Shown piece after piece: positions 33,879-41,824 of a DNA stretch of 41,824 nucleotides (the stretch's first letter is position 1; each line of letters starts with the position of its first letter). Source of the stretch: Cobetia crustatorum (lineage in GTDB: Bacteria > Pseudomonadota > Gammaproteobacteria > Pseudomonadales > Halomonadaceae); contig NZ_JEMF01000014.1 in the NCBI RefSeq assembly GCF_000591415.1, positions 1 through 41,824 of the forward strand. Reading direction: 5' to 3'. Both the position numbers and the translations under genes were made by a program. Below the pieces are notes generated by a model. The model worked only from the letters and a program-made list of their open reading frames with translations. It searched no databases and had not been told where the DNA came from.

Positions 33879-33932
33879 GGATGAAACAGAACTGGCGCAG
33901 GGATTGCTCCCTGCGCCAGTTCTGTTTCATCC
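33879..33932. terminator. 25-bp perfect inverted repeat after arsB
   Basis: Arms 33879-33903 and 33908-33932 are exact complements over 25 bp, with a 4-base loop. It lies 57 bp past the arsB stop, between arsB and the DUF1989 gene. There is no T-run; the unusually long stem should still stop or stabilise transcripts from the ars operon. Confidence 0.7.
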
Positions 33933-33988
33933 CTGAGTCCAATGTTGCCCTCAGGCCAAGGGTGTCTCTTGGCTGATAGCAGATCTGA

Positions 33989-35302
<1,314 letters not shown>

Positions 35303-35362
35303 GACGTTTCCTTGTCGAGAATGGAGGAGGAGAAAGTAGAGAAGAGTGAAGAAGGGAGGCGG

Positions 35363-36133
35363 TCAGATCGTGGACTGATTGACGCGTCTGGAAACTTGTT
35401 CGGCACTCTCGACTCGCTCGGAATAGCGCTCGGTCAGGTAGTCGCTACGTTCGCGATTGAGCCAGGTGAACTTCATCAGCTCTTCGCAGACATCGACGAT
35501 ACGCAGGTACAGCGGTGACATGTGCATACGACCGTTGTCATCAAATTCATTGAAGGCCCGCGGTACTGAAGATTGATTCGGGATGGTCAGCATGCGCATC
35601 CAGCGACCCAGAATGCGCATCTGGTTGACACTGTTGAAGCTTTGGCTACCACCGCTGACTTGCATGACGGCCAGGGTCTTGCCTTGGGTCGGGCGTACAC
35701 CGCCGAGCGAGAGCGGAATCCAATCGATCTGAGCCTTCATCACCGAGGTCATTGCACCGTGGCGCTCCGGGCTCGCCCACAGCATGCCCTCGGACCACTG
35801 CGCCAGCTCGCGCAGCTCCTGCACCTTGGGATGATCGACCTCGCAGTCATCCGGCAATGGCAGGCCGGCCGGCGAGTAAAGGCGCACCTCGGCGCCGAAT
35901 GCGTGCAGCAGGCGCGCCGCTTCCTCGGCGGCAAAGCGCGAGAAGGAACGCTCACGCAGGGAGCCGTACAGCACCAGTATGCGCGGTGCATGACGCGGTG
36001 CATCCGGCCCGACCAGGCGCTCGATCTCCAGCGGCCGCCAGTGCTCGGCGTCGATATTGGGCAGGTCGGCCAGCGCCGCTTTCATCTCTTCTGTCATCGT
36101 GTCGCTCATGTGCTCAGGGGGGTATGAATTCAT
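35363..36133 (-). CDS. arsH: Arsenical resistance protein ArsH (NADPH-dependent FMN reductase)
   Basis: Cytoplasmic flavoprotein of 256 residues. The flavodoxin-like fold has the phosphate loop [12 protein letters not shown] and the ArsH-specific [22 protein letters not shown], then [24 protein letters not shown]. ArsH oxidises or reduces organoarsenicals and quinones and extends resistance. It starts 3 bp after the arsC stop, in the ars operon. An ATG at 36109 is a possible shorter start. The C-terminal tail is polar. Confidence 0.94.
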   Translation of the reverse strand: MNSYPPEHMSDTMTEEMKAALADLPNIDAEHWRPLEIERLVGPDAPRHAPRILVLYGSLRERSFSRFAAEEAARLLHAFGAEVRLYSPAGLPLPDDCEVDHPKVQELRELAQWSEGMLWASPERHGAMTSVMKAQIDWIPLSLGGVRPTQGKTLAVMQVSGGSQSFNSVNQMRILGRWMRMLTIPNQSSVPRAFNEFDDNGRMHMSPLYLRIVDVCEELMKFTWLNRERSDYLTERYSERVESAEQVSRRVNQSTI

Positions 36134-36136
36134 TGC

Positions 36137-36568
36137 TCAAGCCTTGGGAGCATGGACGACGTCGCCGTCTTCCTTGGTGTATTGCGCGACCGGATTGTCC
36201 AGCAACGCCAGTACTGCTTCAGATGGGCGACACAGGCGGGTGGCTTCGGGCGTCACCACGATGGGGCGGTTGATCAGGATCGGGTGGGCCATCATGGCGT
36301 CGATCAGCTCGGCATCGCTCAAGGCGGGATCATCCAGTTCGAGCTCCTCAAGAGGCGTGCCCTTGCGGCGCAGCAGCGGGCGCGGTCCTCCGCCCATGGC
36401 GTCGATCAATGCTTCCAGCGTCTCGCGCGTCGGGGGTGTGACCAGATACTCGATCACCTCTGGTGTCTCGCCGGAGGCCTTGAGCATGGCCAGCACATTG
36501 CGTGACGTACCGCAGGCCGGGTTGTGATACATCGTGATCTTGCCGGAAGAACGGGCGGAATCAGTCAT
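36137..36568 (-). CDS. arsC: Glutaredoxin-dependent arsenate reductase ArsC
   Basis: Cytoplasmic reductase of 143 residues converting arsenate to arsenite. The catalytic loop is HNPACGTSRNVL with C19, the E. coli R773-type ArsC motif. Arginines in HPILINRPIVV and ATRLCRP match the arsenate-binding positions. The chosen ATG at 36568 overlaps the arsR stop by 8 bp and has AGGAG upstream; 8 more codons are open beyond it. It is the second gene of the ars operon. Confidence 0.94.
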   Translation of the reverse strand: MTDSARSSGKITMYHNPACGTSRNVLAMLKASGETPEVIEYLVTPPTRETLEALIDAMGGGPRPLLRRKGTPLEELELDDPALSDAELIDAMMAHPILINRPIVVTPEATRLCRPSEAVLALLDNPVAQYTKEDGDVVHAPKA

Positions 36569-36977
36569 CGTTGTCAGGCTCCTGAGAAGCACAGGGGGTG
36601 GGAGAGACGCTGCAGTCGGGCACGGTGAGCGAGGCCAGTAGTGGGTCGCAGACCACCGAGGAGCCAGCGCAGCAGTCGCGTACCAGAAACTGCACGGTGG
36701 CGAGCATGTGCTCGAGGTTGGCGCGGTAGATCAGTGAACGGCCTTCGCGCTGGGAGTGGATCAGCCCGGCGCGGCTCAATACACCCAGATGCGTCGAGAG
36801 CGTGTTGTGGGGGACCTCGAGACGACGGGCAATCTCGCCGGCCGGCAGTCCCTCTGGTTCATGGCGTACCAGCAGCCGAAACGTGTCCAGACGCGTGGCT
36901 TGGGATAGCGCCGCGAAGGTGTCCAGCGTGGCCTGCGGGTCGACTGCGGTGGGTACGGTATTGATAGTCATGTCCAT
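36561..36977 (-). CDS. arsR: ArsR-family arsenic-responsive repressor
   Basis: A 138-residue winged-helix repressor: LSQATRLDTFRLL, a recognition helix in VPHNTLSTHLGVLSRAGLI, and the wing REGRSLIYR. The metalloid site appears to be C-terminal, C102-C103 and C110 in RDCCAGSSVVCD, similar to the Cys95/96/102 arrangement of the Acidithiobacillus ArsR rather than the HTH site of plasmid ArsR. Two more cysteines (122, 129) follow. It is first in the operon. A palindrome (36978-36997) directly abuts the start, so autoregulation is expected. Confidence 0.92.
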   Translation of the reverse strand: MDMTINTVPTAVDPQATLDTFAALSQATRLDTFRLLVRHEPEGLPAGEIARRLEVPHNTLSTHLGVLSRAGLIHSQREGRSLIYRANLEHMLATVQFLVRDCCAGSSVVCDPLLASLTVPDCSVSPTPCASQEPDNDD

Positions 36978-36997
36978 ATGTCGGGATGTATCGACAT
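36978..36997. promoter_or_regulatory. Putative ArsR operator
   Basis: ATGTCG-N8-CGACAT is a perfect inverted repeat of 6-bp arms immediately upstream of the arsR ATG. Its position would block transcription or early elongation of the ars operon. Confidence 0.55.
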
Positions 36998-37433
36998 GAT
37001 AGTCAATATCGTGATGTTTTCAAGTGGAAAGCGTTCAATAGGGATCTTTCAAGTGCAGGCCCTTCAGGAGCAAGGCTTTCAAGCTCAGGGCTGAAGCGTT
37101 CAGTTCTGATGTGCCAACTTCTCCAGCATCCGCATCCGCATCCGCATCCGCTTCAGTACCGGCCTCTGATCCAGCAGTGCTTGAAATGAGAGTGCGGGTC
37201 CTGGAGTAAGAGCCCTGGAATGCCATGTGCTGGCCTTGTATCTCCAAGTGCTTGCTTCCTCGAAGACCCGCAGGCTGTCAAACGGTGGTTGGTGATGAGA
37301 TAGGGGAGTGTGAGCCGGGATCCTCACGCCCATCTGCACGCCATGCACGTACGCTAGCCGCGTAAATCAGGCATTTGCCCGACAGTGTTGGTAGCATGTG
37401 CGCCATTGGCTACACGACAAAGGAAATGGCGCG
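36998..37433. other. Gene-poor region with short repeats
   Basis: No convincing gene in about 435 bp. It has a 4-copy hexamer repeat (37126-37151), and loosely repeated TTTCAAG/TTCAG words between 37017 and 37110. Short open frames here are low-complexity and lack ribosome sites. The 3' end holds the promoter of the following gene, with AAGGAAA at about 37419. Confidence 0.5.
37126..37151 (+). repeat. Hexanucleotide tandem repeat (GCATCC)x4
   Basis: Four perfect copies of GCATCC followed by GC, in non-coding DNA. A possible slippage-prone tract. Confidence 0.85.
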
Positions 37434-37817
37434 ATGGAAATGGTGTTGCAGGTGATAGGTGGGTTGGTGCTGACCGTTGGCGTGTTGCTGGCAGCGGTGC
37501 CGGAGCTTGTGAACCGGTTCAAGGGGCCAGGCGATACCCCACTCCAGGTTCCCAAGGAACGCCATGCCGCGATTGCACGACGCATTCGCTGGGGCTGGCT
37601 GATCGCGGTGGGGTATCTGTTGATGTATCCGCCGATTGGTCTTGGCTGGCTGCCGATACTCTTGACGCTCGCGGTGGCGGGTATCGCCGGCATCATGACC
37701 GCGCGTCTGATGGGGTTGATGCTGGATGGCATCGACATGCGTCATCTGTTCCGCTTTGCTGCCGAGTCGCTGATTCTCGGCGGCCTGTGGACCTGGTTCG
37801 TCAAGCTGTCTGCCTGA
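37434..37817 (+). CDS. Small four-helix membrane protein (DUF4345-like)
   Basis: A 127-residue integral membrane protein with about four hydrophobic segments (VLQVIGGLVLTVGVLLAAVP, WGWLIAVGYLLMYPP, LPILLTLAVAGIAGIM, LFRFAAESLILGGLWTWFV). The layout and length fit DUF4345-type proteins, though I assign this only tentatively. The ATG at 37434 follows AAGGAAA; an ATG at 37398 is open but has no ribosome site. It is followed by a terminator. Function unknown. Confidence 0.75.
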   Translation: MEMVLQVIGGLVLTVGVLLAAVPELVNRFKGPGDTPLQVPKERHAAIARRIRWGWLIAVGYLLMYPPIGLGWLPILLTLAVAGIAGIMTARLMGLMLDGIDMRHLFRFAAESLILGGLWTWFVKLSA

Positions 37818-37865
37818 CATTGACGTAGCGTTGCTGTCCATCAGTGGTCACGTGATTCGTCTTTC

Positions 37866-37892
37866 AAGCCCCGGCCTTCGCCGGGGCTTTTT
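37866..37892 (+). terminator. Intrinsic terminator after the small membrane protein gene
   Basis: A 10-bp GC-rich perfect stem (AAGCCCCGGC / GCCGGGGCTT) with a 4-base CTTC loop, followed by TTT. Confidence 0.85.
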
Positions 37893-37963
37893 CTTGATGC
37901 GAGTCTTGATATACGTATTTATGCAAGTATGGGTACATGTAAACCGATACTTCACGGAGTTCC

Positions 37964-39034
37964 ATGATATCTCTCTCTGACAATGATCGCGCAGCGCCGG
38001 TACTGGTCACAGGGGCGACCGGCTATGTCGCGGGTCAACTAGTGCGACGATTGCTCGAAGAAGGGCTGACAGTCCATGCCGCCGTGCGGGATCCGAGTGA
38101 TCACAAGCGTCTGGCGGCACTGAAGGCACTGGAAGACAGCTTGCCGGGCAAGCTGCGCGTCTTCGCCAGTGATCTGCTCGAGCAAGGCTCTTACGCCGAG
38201 GCGATGGCGGGATGTCGCGTGGTCTTTCACACCGCCTCGCCCTTCGTGGTCAGTGTCGAGGATCCCGAGCGCGATCTGGTGCGGCCAGCAGTGGAGGGCA
38301 CTCGCAACGTGCTCCAGGAGGCCAATCGTCAGAGCAGTGTCGAACGCGTGGTGCTGACCAGCAGTTGTGCTGCCATCTACAGTGACAATGCCGATGCGCT
38401 GGACACCCCGCGTGGCTGTTTCGACGAGAGTGTCTGGAATACCACGGCGTCGCTGACACACCAGGCCTACTCCCACTCCAAGACGCTGGCGGAACAGGCC
38501 GCCTGGCAGATCGCCGAGCAGCAAACGCAGTGGCGGCTGGTGGTGATCAACCCCTCGCTGGTGCTCGGCCCCGCGATCAGCGATGACACGCACGGCGAAT
38601 CCTTCGGCCTGATGACGCAGCTCTGTGACGGCACGCTCAGGATAGGCGCGCCGGATTACGGCATGGGCGTGGTGGATGTGCGTGATGTCGCCGAGGCGCA
38701 TCTGGCCGCGGGATTTTTGCCCACGGCTACTGGGCGTCATCTGGTCGCCGGGCACTCCTCAAGCTTCATTGCGCTGGGGCGCCTGTTGAGTCATCACGCC
38801 GGCCCGCAATATGCGATTCCCACTCGCCAGTTGCCCAAATGGCTGGTGTGGCTGGCGGGTCCGCTGGCCAACAGGGCGGTGACCCGCAAGATCGTCTCAC
38901 GCAACGTGGGGCATGCCTTCGTGTTCGACAACACTCGCAGCCGTGAGCAGCTGGGACTGGTCTACCGGCCCCTCGAGACGACGCTGCACGACATGTTCGA
39001 TCAGCTGGTCGCGAGTGGACGGCTGTCGAAGTGA
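37964..39034 (+). CDS. Extended SDR reductase (dihydroflavonol-4-reductase/aldehyde reductase-like)
   Basis: NAD(P)H-dependent oxidoreductase of 356 residues. The Rossmann motif is T16-G-A-T-G-Y-V-A23, the nucleotide-specificity segment AAVRDPSD, the family block VFHTASPF, the Ser in LTSSCAAIY, and the catalytic Y169-x-x-x-K173. GVVDVRDVAEAHLAA and the C-terminal DNTRSREQLGLVYRPLE are typical of DFR-like extended SDRs, which reduce aldehydes or ketones. CGGAG precedes the ATG. It is monocistronic between a terminator and a convergent gene. The substrate is unknown. Confidence 0.9.
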   Translation: MISLSDNDRAAPVLVTGATGYVAGQLVRRLLEEGLTVHAAVRDPSDHKRLAALKALEDSLPGKLRVFASDLLEQGSYAEAMAGCRVVFHTASPFVVSVEDPERDLVRPAVEGTRNVLQEANRQSSVERVVLTSSCAAIYSDNADALDTPRGCFDESVWNTTASLTHQAYSHSKTLAEQAAWQIAEQQTQWRLVVINPSLVLGPAISDDTHGESFGLMTQLCDGTLRIGAPDYGMGVVDVRDVAEAHLAAGFLPTATGRHLVAGHSSSFIALGRLLSHHAGPQYAIPTRQLPKWLVWLAGPLANRAVTRKIVSRNVGHAFVFDNTRSREQLGLVYRPLETTLHDMFDQLVASGRLSK

Positions 39035-39090
39035 GCTGACTCAGTCATCTGTCGTGCTCTCTATAGATCGGCGCAATTGAGGGGCGCCGT

Positions 39091-39303
39091 CTAGCGATGA
39101 CGCAAGGGCTCGAGTAACGCATTCAGGCCGTTGTGATCAATCTCGTGCATCAAGGCCAGCAGACGGCCAGCTTCGCCCTGCGGAAAGCCCTTGCGAGCAA
39201 ACCAGCCGAGATAGTCGCCGGGCAGGTCGGCATAGAAGCGTCCGGCATACTTGCCATAAGGCATCTTCTGGGTCGTCAGTTTCTGCAGGTCTTCGGGGCG
39301 CAT
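39091..39303 (-). CDS. DUF3820 family small protein
   Basis: A 70-residue protein with the DUF3820 pattern: QKMPYGKYAGRFYADLP, DYLGWFARKGFP and GRLLALMHEIDHNGL. The family is annotated as a putative quorum-sensing-regulated virulence factor, which is not a proven function. The ATG at 39303 matches where relatives start. An ATG at 39345 is open in frame and would add 14 residues. It lies just downstream of copD on the same strand (about 50 bp). Confidence 0.85.
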   Translation of the reverse strand: MRPEDLQKLTTQKMPYGKYAGRFYADLPGDYLGWFARKGFPQGEAGRLLALMHEIDHNGLNALLEPLRHR

Positions 39304-39355
39304 GGCTTGTGTCTCATAGGCTGGGGGGGCAAGGTGACGTGGCATTATCGCGTAT

Positions 39356-40270
39356 TCAGTGCGGGTTCAGCATGGCAAAGCGTGCGACCAATGCGATCAC
39401 CAGCGTCGCAAGTACGATTTCCAACCATGACAGGCGGCTGAGCATCACGCCCGCGTGCGGCTCATGTGACACCTTGGGTGCCAGATGATAGCGATTGAAG
39501 AGCGCGATGCTGACCATCGCCAACACAAGGATGGCCTTGAGACTGAGCAGGCATTGGTACTCGTGCGACCAGTTCATCGGAAATGCGCCGACGATCAACC
39601 AGGTATTGAGTGCGCCCGAGAGGATCACCAGTGCGACAGCGACATGGCCGACACGCGAAAAGCGAATTAGGGCACTCATGACAGCATCGTGCCATCGTGG
39701 ATGACGCAGCAGCGATAGCGCCGTGATCAGCGGAAATAGTGCGCCTAGCCAGAAGCCTCCGGCGAGCAGATGCACCCACTGATTGGCACGATGCAGCCAC
39801 TTCAGCTCCCCGGTGTGCATGGCCGAGTGGCCGGAAATCGTCAGACTGGCCAATAGCACCATGCTGGATATCGCGATGATTTCCAGTCGCCTGCCCGGTG
39901 ACACCAGGAGTGCCATCAGGCAGGCCAGCGTGATGATGACCTTGCATGTCCAGGCCAGGCCGATCGTGGTCTGGGTCGCGACGAGCCACAAGAGGGACGT
40001 AGAGAGAGCATCAGGCCAGCCGCTACCGAGAATGGCAGTGTGCAGCGGCAATTGACCCAGTGTGGCAAGCAGTATCAGGCCCAGTGCTACACGAAGCGTC
40101 CAGTCGCAGTGACTCACTAGCCTGTGACGTAATCCGCTCGATTTCAGTATCAGCAGATAACTTGTGACACCCCAGAGAAACAGAGCCGCTCCGTCAAAGA
40201 CGAAGCGGCTGATGGCAAGTGCACTGGTGGGGTCGATGTCCATCAGATCAATCCCGGACAGCGCGATCAC
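39356..40270 (-). CDS. copD: CopD-family copper resistance/transport membrane protein
   Basis: Inner-membrane protein of 304 residues with about eight helices. Recognisable blocks are TISGHSAMHTG, LHRANQWVHLLAGGFWLGAL and HVAVALVILSGALNTWLIVG, whose His residues could bind copper or haem. CopD takes copper from periplasmic CopC toward the cytoplasm. The GTG start at 40270 overlaps the copC stop (GTGA), so the two are translationally coupled. Confidence 0.9.
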   Translation of the reverse strand: MIALSGIDLMDIDPTSALAISRFVFDGAALFLWGVTSYLLILKSSGLRHRLVSHCDWTLRVALGLILLATLGQLPLHTAILGSGWPDALSTSLLWLVATQTTIGLAWTCKVIITLACLMALLVSPGRRLEIIAISSMVLLASLTISGHSAMHTGELKWLHRANQWVHLLAGGFWLGALFPLITALSLLRHPRWHDAVMSALIRFSRVGHVAVALVILSGALNTWLIVGAFPMNWSHEYQCLLSLKAILVLAMVSIALFNRYHLAPKVSHEPHAGVMLSRLSWLEIVLATLVIALVARFAMLNPH

Positions 40271-40635
40271 GGTGTGACGTTGAAGTGATAGTCGCCGTCT
40301 GTCTTGTGCCCGTCAGTCGAGAGGACGTGCCACTTGATCTCGTATTCGCCCGGCGTGAGCGCCTTCGTGACTGGCGCAGTCAGCGTCATGTCCTTGTTTC
40401 TGAGTGCTGAGTCACCCAGCGGTACGGCCTGACCGTCGGCATTGGTCAGTTCGATGCCACTGAACGGTAGCTCCAGTGATTCGGTAAAGGTCAGGCTGAT
40501 GGTCTTGGGTGAGGACACGTTGGCGCCATCGGCAGGATTGGCCGTATCGATATGGGCATGTGCCAATACCTGGCTGCTGAACAGCATGCCGCCGACGATG
40601 AGGGAGGTTATCCCATGCTTTGCGAGAGTCATCAT
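40267..40635 (-). CDS. copC: CopC periplasmic copper-binding protein
   Basis: A 122-residue exported protein. The signal peptide ends at QVLA, leaving a mature N-terminus HAHIDTANPADG. With TDGH near the C-terminus (HVLSTDGHKTDGDYHF), this gives the His/Asp/His Cu(II) site. No Met-rich Cu(I) loop is seen, so it looks like the Cu(II)-only type. Two adjacent ATGs (40635 and 40632) lie behind AGGAC; a longer frame to 40767 lacks a ribosome site. It is coupled with copD. Confidence 0.92.
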   Translation of the reverse strand: MMTLAKHGITSLIVGGMLFSSQVLAHAHIDTANPADGANVSSPKTISLTFTESLELPFSGIELTNADGQAVPLGDSALRNKDMTLTAPVTKALTPGEYEIKWHVLSTDGHKTDGDYHFNVTP

Positions 40636-40847
40636 GATGTCCTGTGAGTGGTGAAATCCCCGCGCATCGCGGAGAGTCGCTCGGTCTGAAGATGCGATAA
40701 GCGTGGGTCGTGGAATGACACATTTTAAGCGAAGGCTCATGTAAACACGACTCCACTCAAAAGACATTTACCACTTGTCGACATGCATCAGGGCAAGAAC
40801 TTCGTGGGTAGAGTGTCCTTGGCGATGAGTACTGTGCCTTCGACTTT

Positions 40848-41654
40848 CTATCCTGCTGACAATGAGGCAACGCCCATCCATGCAAGGCGAAGTGCCAAGA
40901 GCGTCAAGGACCATTTGAACAGCCCTTCGAAGTTGTGGTTCGAGACCTTGTCGAGGAAGAGCAGACCAATGCGCGTCCCGATCAATCCAGCCACGATCAT
41001 CAACATGATCAGGCCGAGCCAATCGCGAAAGACAAAGCCTGCCATGCCAAAAACGAAGGCCTTGGTCAGATGCTGAGCCACCATGCAGGCAGCGAAGGTG
41101 GCGACCTTGTCATGACGCTCTCCGCCGCCTTGTTTGATGAAACTGGCAACGAGAGGGCCGCTGGCACCGATCAGGCTGGAGAGAAATGTCGTGACCGCTC
41201 CGGCAATCAGCGTACCTGTCGCAGTGAGTGCGCGTTTGGGCAGATCTGGGCCCCAGCAACTCAGCAGCACGAATGCTGCGATGCAAAGTTCCAGGATACC
41301 AGCCGGTAACCGGATCAATACCCAGGACGCGACCATTGCCCCCAGCGCGACGCCTGGAAGAAATGCCAGAAATCGCTGCCAATCGATATGCCGCCAGGTC
41401 ATGGCCATGCGACCGCCATTGGAGCCCAGCTGGACCATGCCATGGACCGGAATCAGGGCACCGACAGGCATTACCTGAGCCATGACAATGATCAGCAGTG
41501 TGCCACCGCCAACCCCCACGGCAGCCGAGAGAGCAGAGGTCAGCGCTGCAAACAGGATCAAGGTCAGCGTGACAGGGGGAGATAGGGGAGACGCGTACAG
41601 TGACCATGAATTCAGGTGGTCCAGCAGCAGAGACAGCTGTGATATCTCAGGCAT
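40848..41654 (-). CDS. TauE/SafE (TSUP) family sulfite/anion exporter
   Basis: Integral membrane protein of about 268 residues with eight segments. The family's AAVGVGGGTLLIIVMAQ comes first, then PVHGMVQLGSNGGRM, and in the second repeat SSLIGASGPLVASFI. TSUP proteins move sulfite, sulfoacetate or other sulfur-containing anions. The ATG at 41654 is preceded by GAGAAG; a longer frame from 41723 adds a polar, non-membrane stretch. It lies upstream of copC on the same strand with a 212-bp gap. The substrate is not known. Confidence 0.88.
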   Translation of the reverse strand: MPEISQLSLLLDHLNSWSLYASPLSPPVTLTLILFAALTSALSAAVGVGGGTLLIIVMAQVMPVGALIPVHGMVQLGSNGGRMAMTWRHIDWQRFLAFLPGVALGAMVASWVLIRLPAGILELCIAAFVLLSCWGPDLPKRALTATGTLIAGAVTTFLSSLIGASGPLVASFIKQGGGERHDKVATFAACMVAQHLTKAFVFGMAGFVFRDWLGLIMLMIVAGLIGTRIGLLFLDKVSNHNFEGLFKWSLTLLALRLAWMGVASLSAG

Positions 41655-41824
41655 GATGCGCGTCTTCTCGGCAGGAGTCTGGCGGTCCTCAGCAGTCGGC
41701 ATCAAGGCAAGAGCTGCCACCATGCTGAGCTGAGATTGAATAGGCGGCTAAGGATACACTGGCAGTGAAGGACTTCCCAAACGATGGTGCCGAGAATCTT
41801 TTCCTGACAACAGAACACCCCATC

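Noticed and set aside
37035-37348. Small minus-strand frames with Ala/Asp or Arg/Met repeats
   Set aside because: They only translate the GCATCC tract; no ribosome site or homology.
38039-38755. A 238-codon open frame antisense to the SDR gene
   Set aside because: A shadow of GC-rich coding sequence; the SDR on the other strand is complete.

Overview
The window looks like a chromosomal segment of a marine or halophilic gammaproteobacterium, most likely Halomonadaceae and possibly Cobetia. This rests on moderate to high GC, gammaproteobacterial versions of NimR/NimT, CpdB, RhtA, YghU and MntP, ATGA-coupled operons, and arsenic and copper cassettes. The genus is inference; no rRNA, tRNA, CRISPR array, IS element or phage gene was seen. 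It is an accessory-rich but ordinary mix of transport, detoxification and small metabolic operons.

Left part (1-12.6 kb): a class A beta-lactamase whose 5' end is uncertain; an old yellow enzyme; an EamA exporter; an AT-rich three-gene phospholipid operon on the minus strand (CDP-alcohol phosphatidyltransferase with altered catalytic residues, CdsA-like CDP-diacylglycerol synthase, PlsC-like acyltransferase); the divergent regulator/exporter pair nimR-nimT; periplasmic CpdB; a 101-residue 2-oxoglutarate/Fe(II) oxygenase; an alpha/beta hydrolase with an Asp nucleophile behind two operator-like repeats; and a GNAT acetyltransferase.

Middle part (12.7-23.5 kb): a Nik/Opp-type ABC importer operon (binding protein, two permeases, one polypeptide with two ATPase domains), all translationally coupled, behind a near-perfect Zur box. 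This suggests uptake of zinc or a zinc chelate under zinc starvation. Two of its four genes each lack one base. Then come tspO, rhtA divergent from an XRE-cupin regulator, and a LuxR regulator divergent from a nitrilase-family amidase and an APC permease; the permease also lacks one base.

Right part (23.8-41.8 kb): a predicted beta-propeller protein, a DUF3455 exported protein, a peroxiredoxin-like protein, mntP behind a yybP-ykoY manganese riboswitch, yghU, a TetR-alcohol dehydrogenase pair (the dehydrogenase lacks two bases), a TonB-dependent siderophore receptor behind a Fur-box-like site, a LysR remnant, a DUF1989 protein, the arsenic operon arsR-arsC-arsH-arsB, a small membrane protein, an extended SDR reductase, a DUF3820 protein, copCD and a TauE/SafE permease.

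Metal homeostasis is the recurring theme: Zn (Zur box importer), Mn (riboswitch/mntP), Fe (siderophore receptor), As and Cu. The best candidates for something new are the Zur-controlled Nik-like importer with fused ATPases and the phospholipid operon with the atypical CDP-alcohol transferase. Five apparent one-base losses, all deletions, may reflect sequencing error rather than gene decay.
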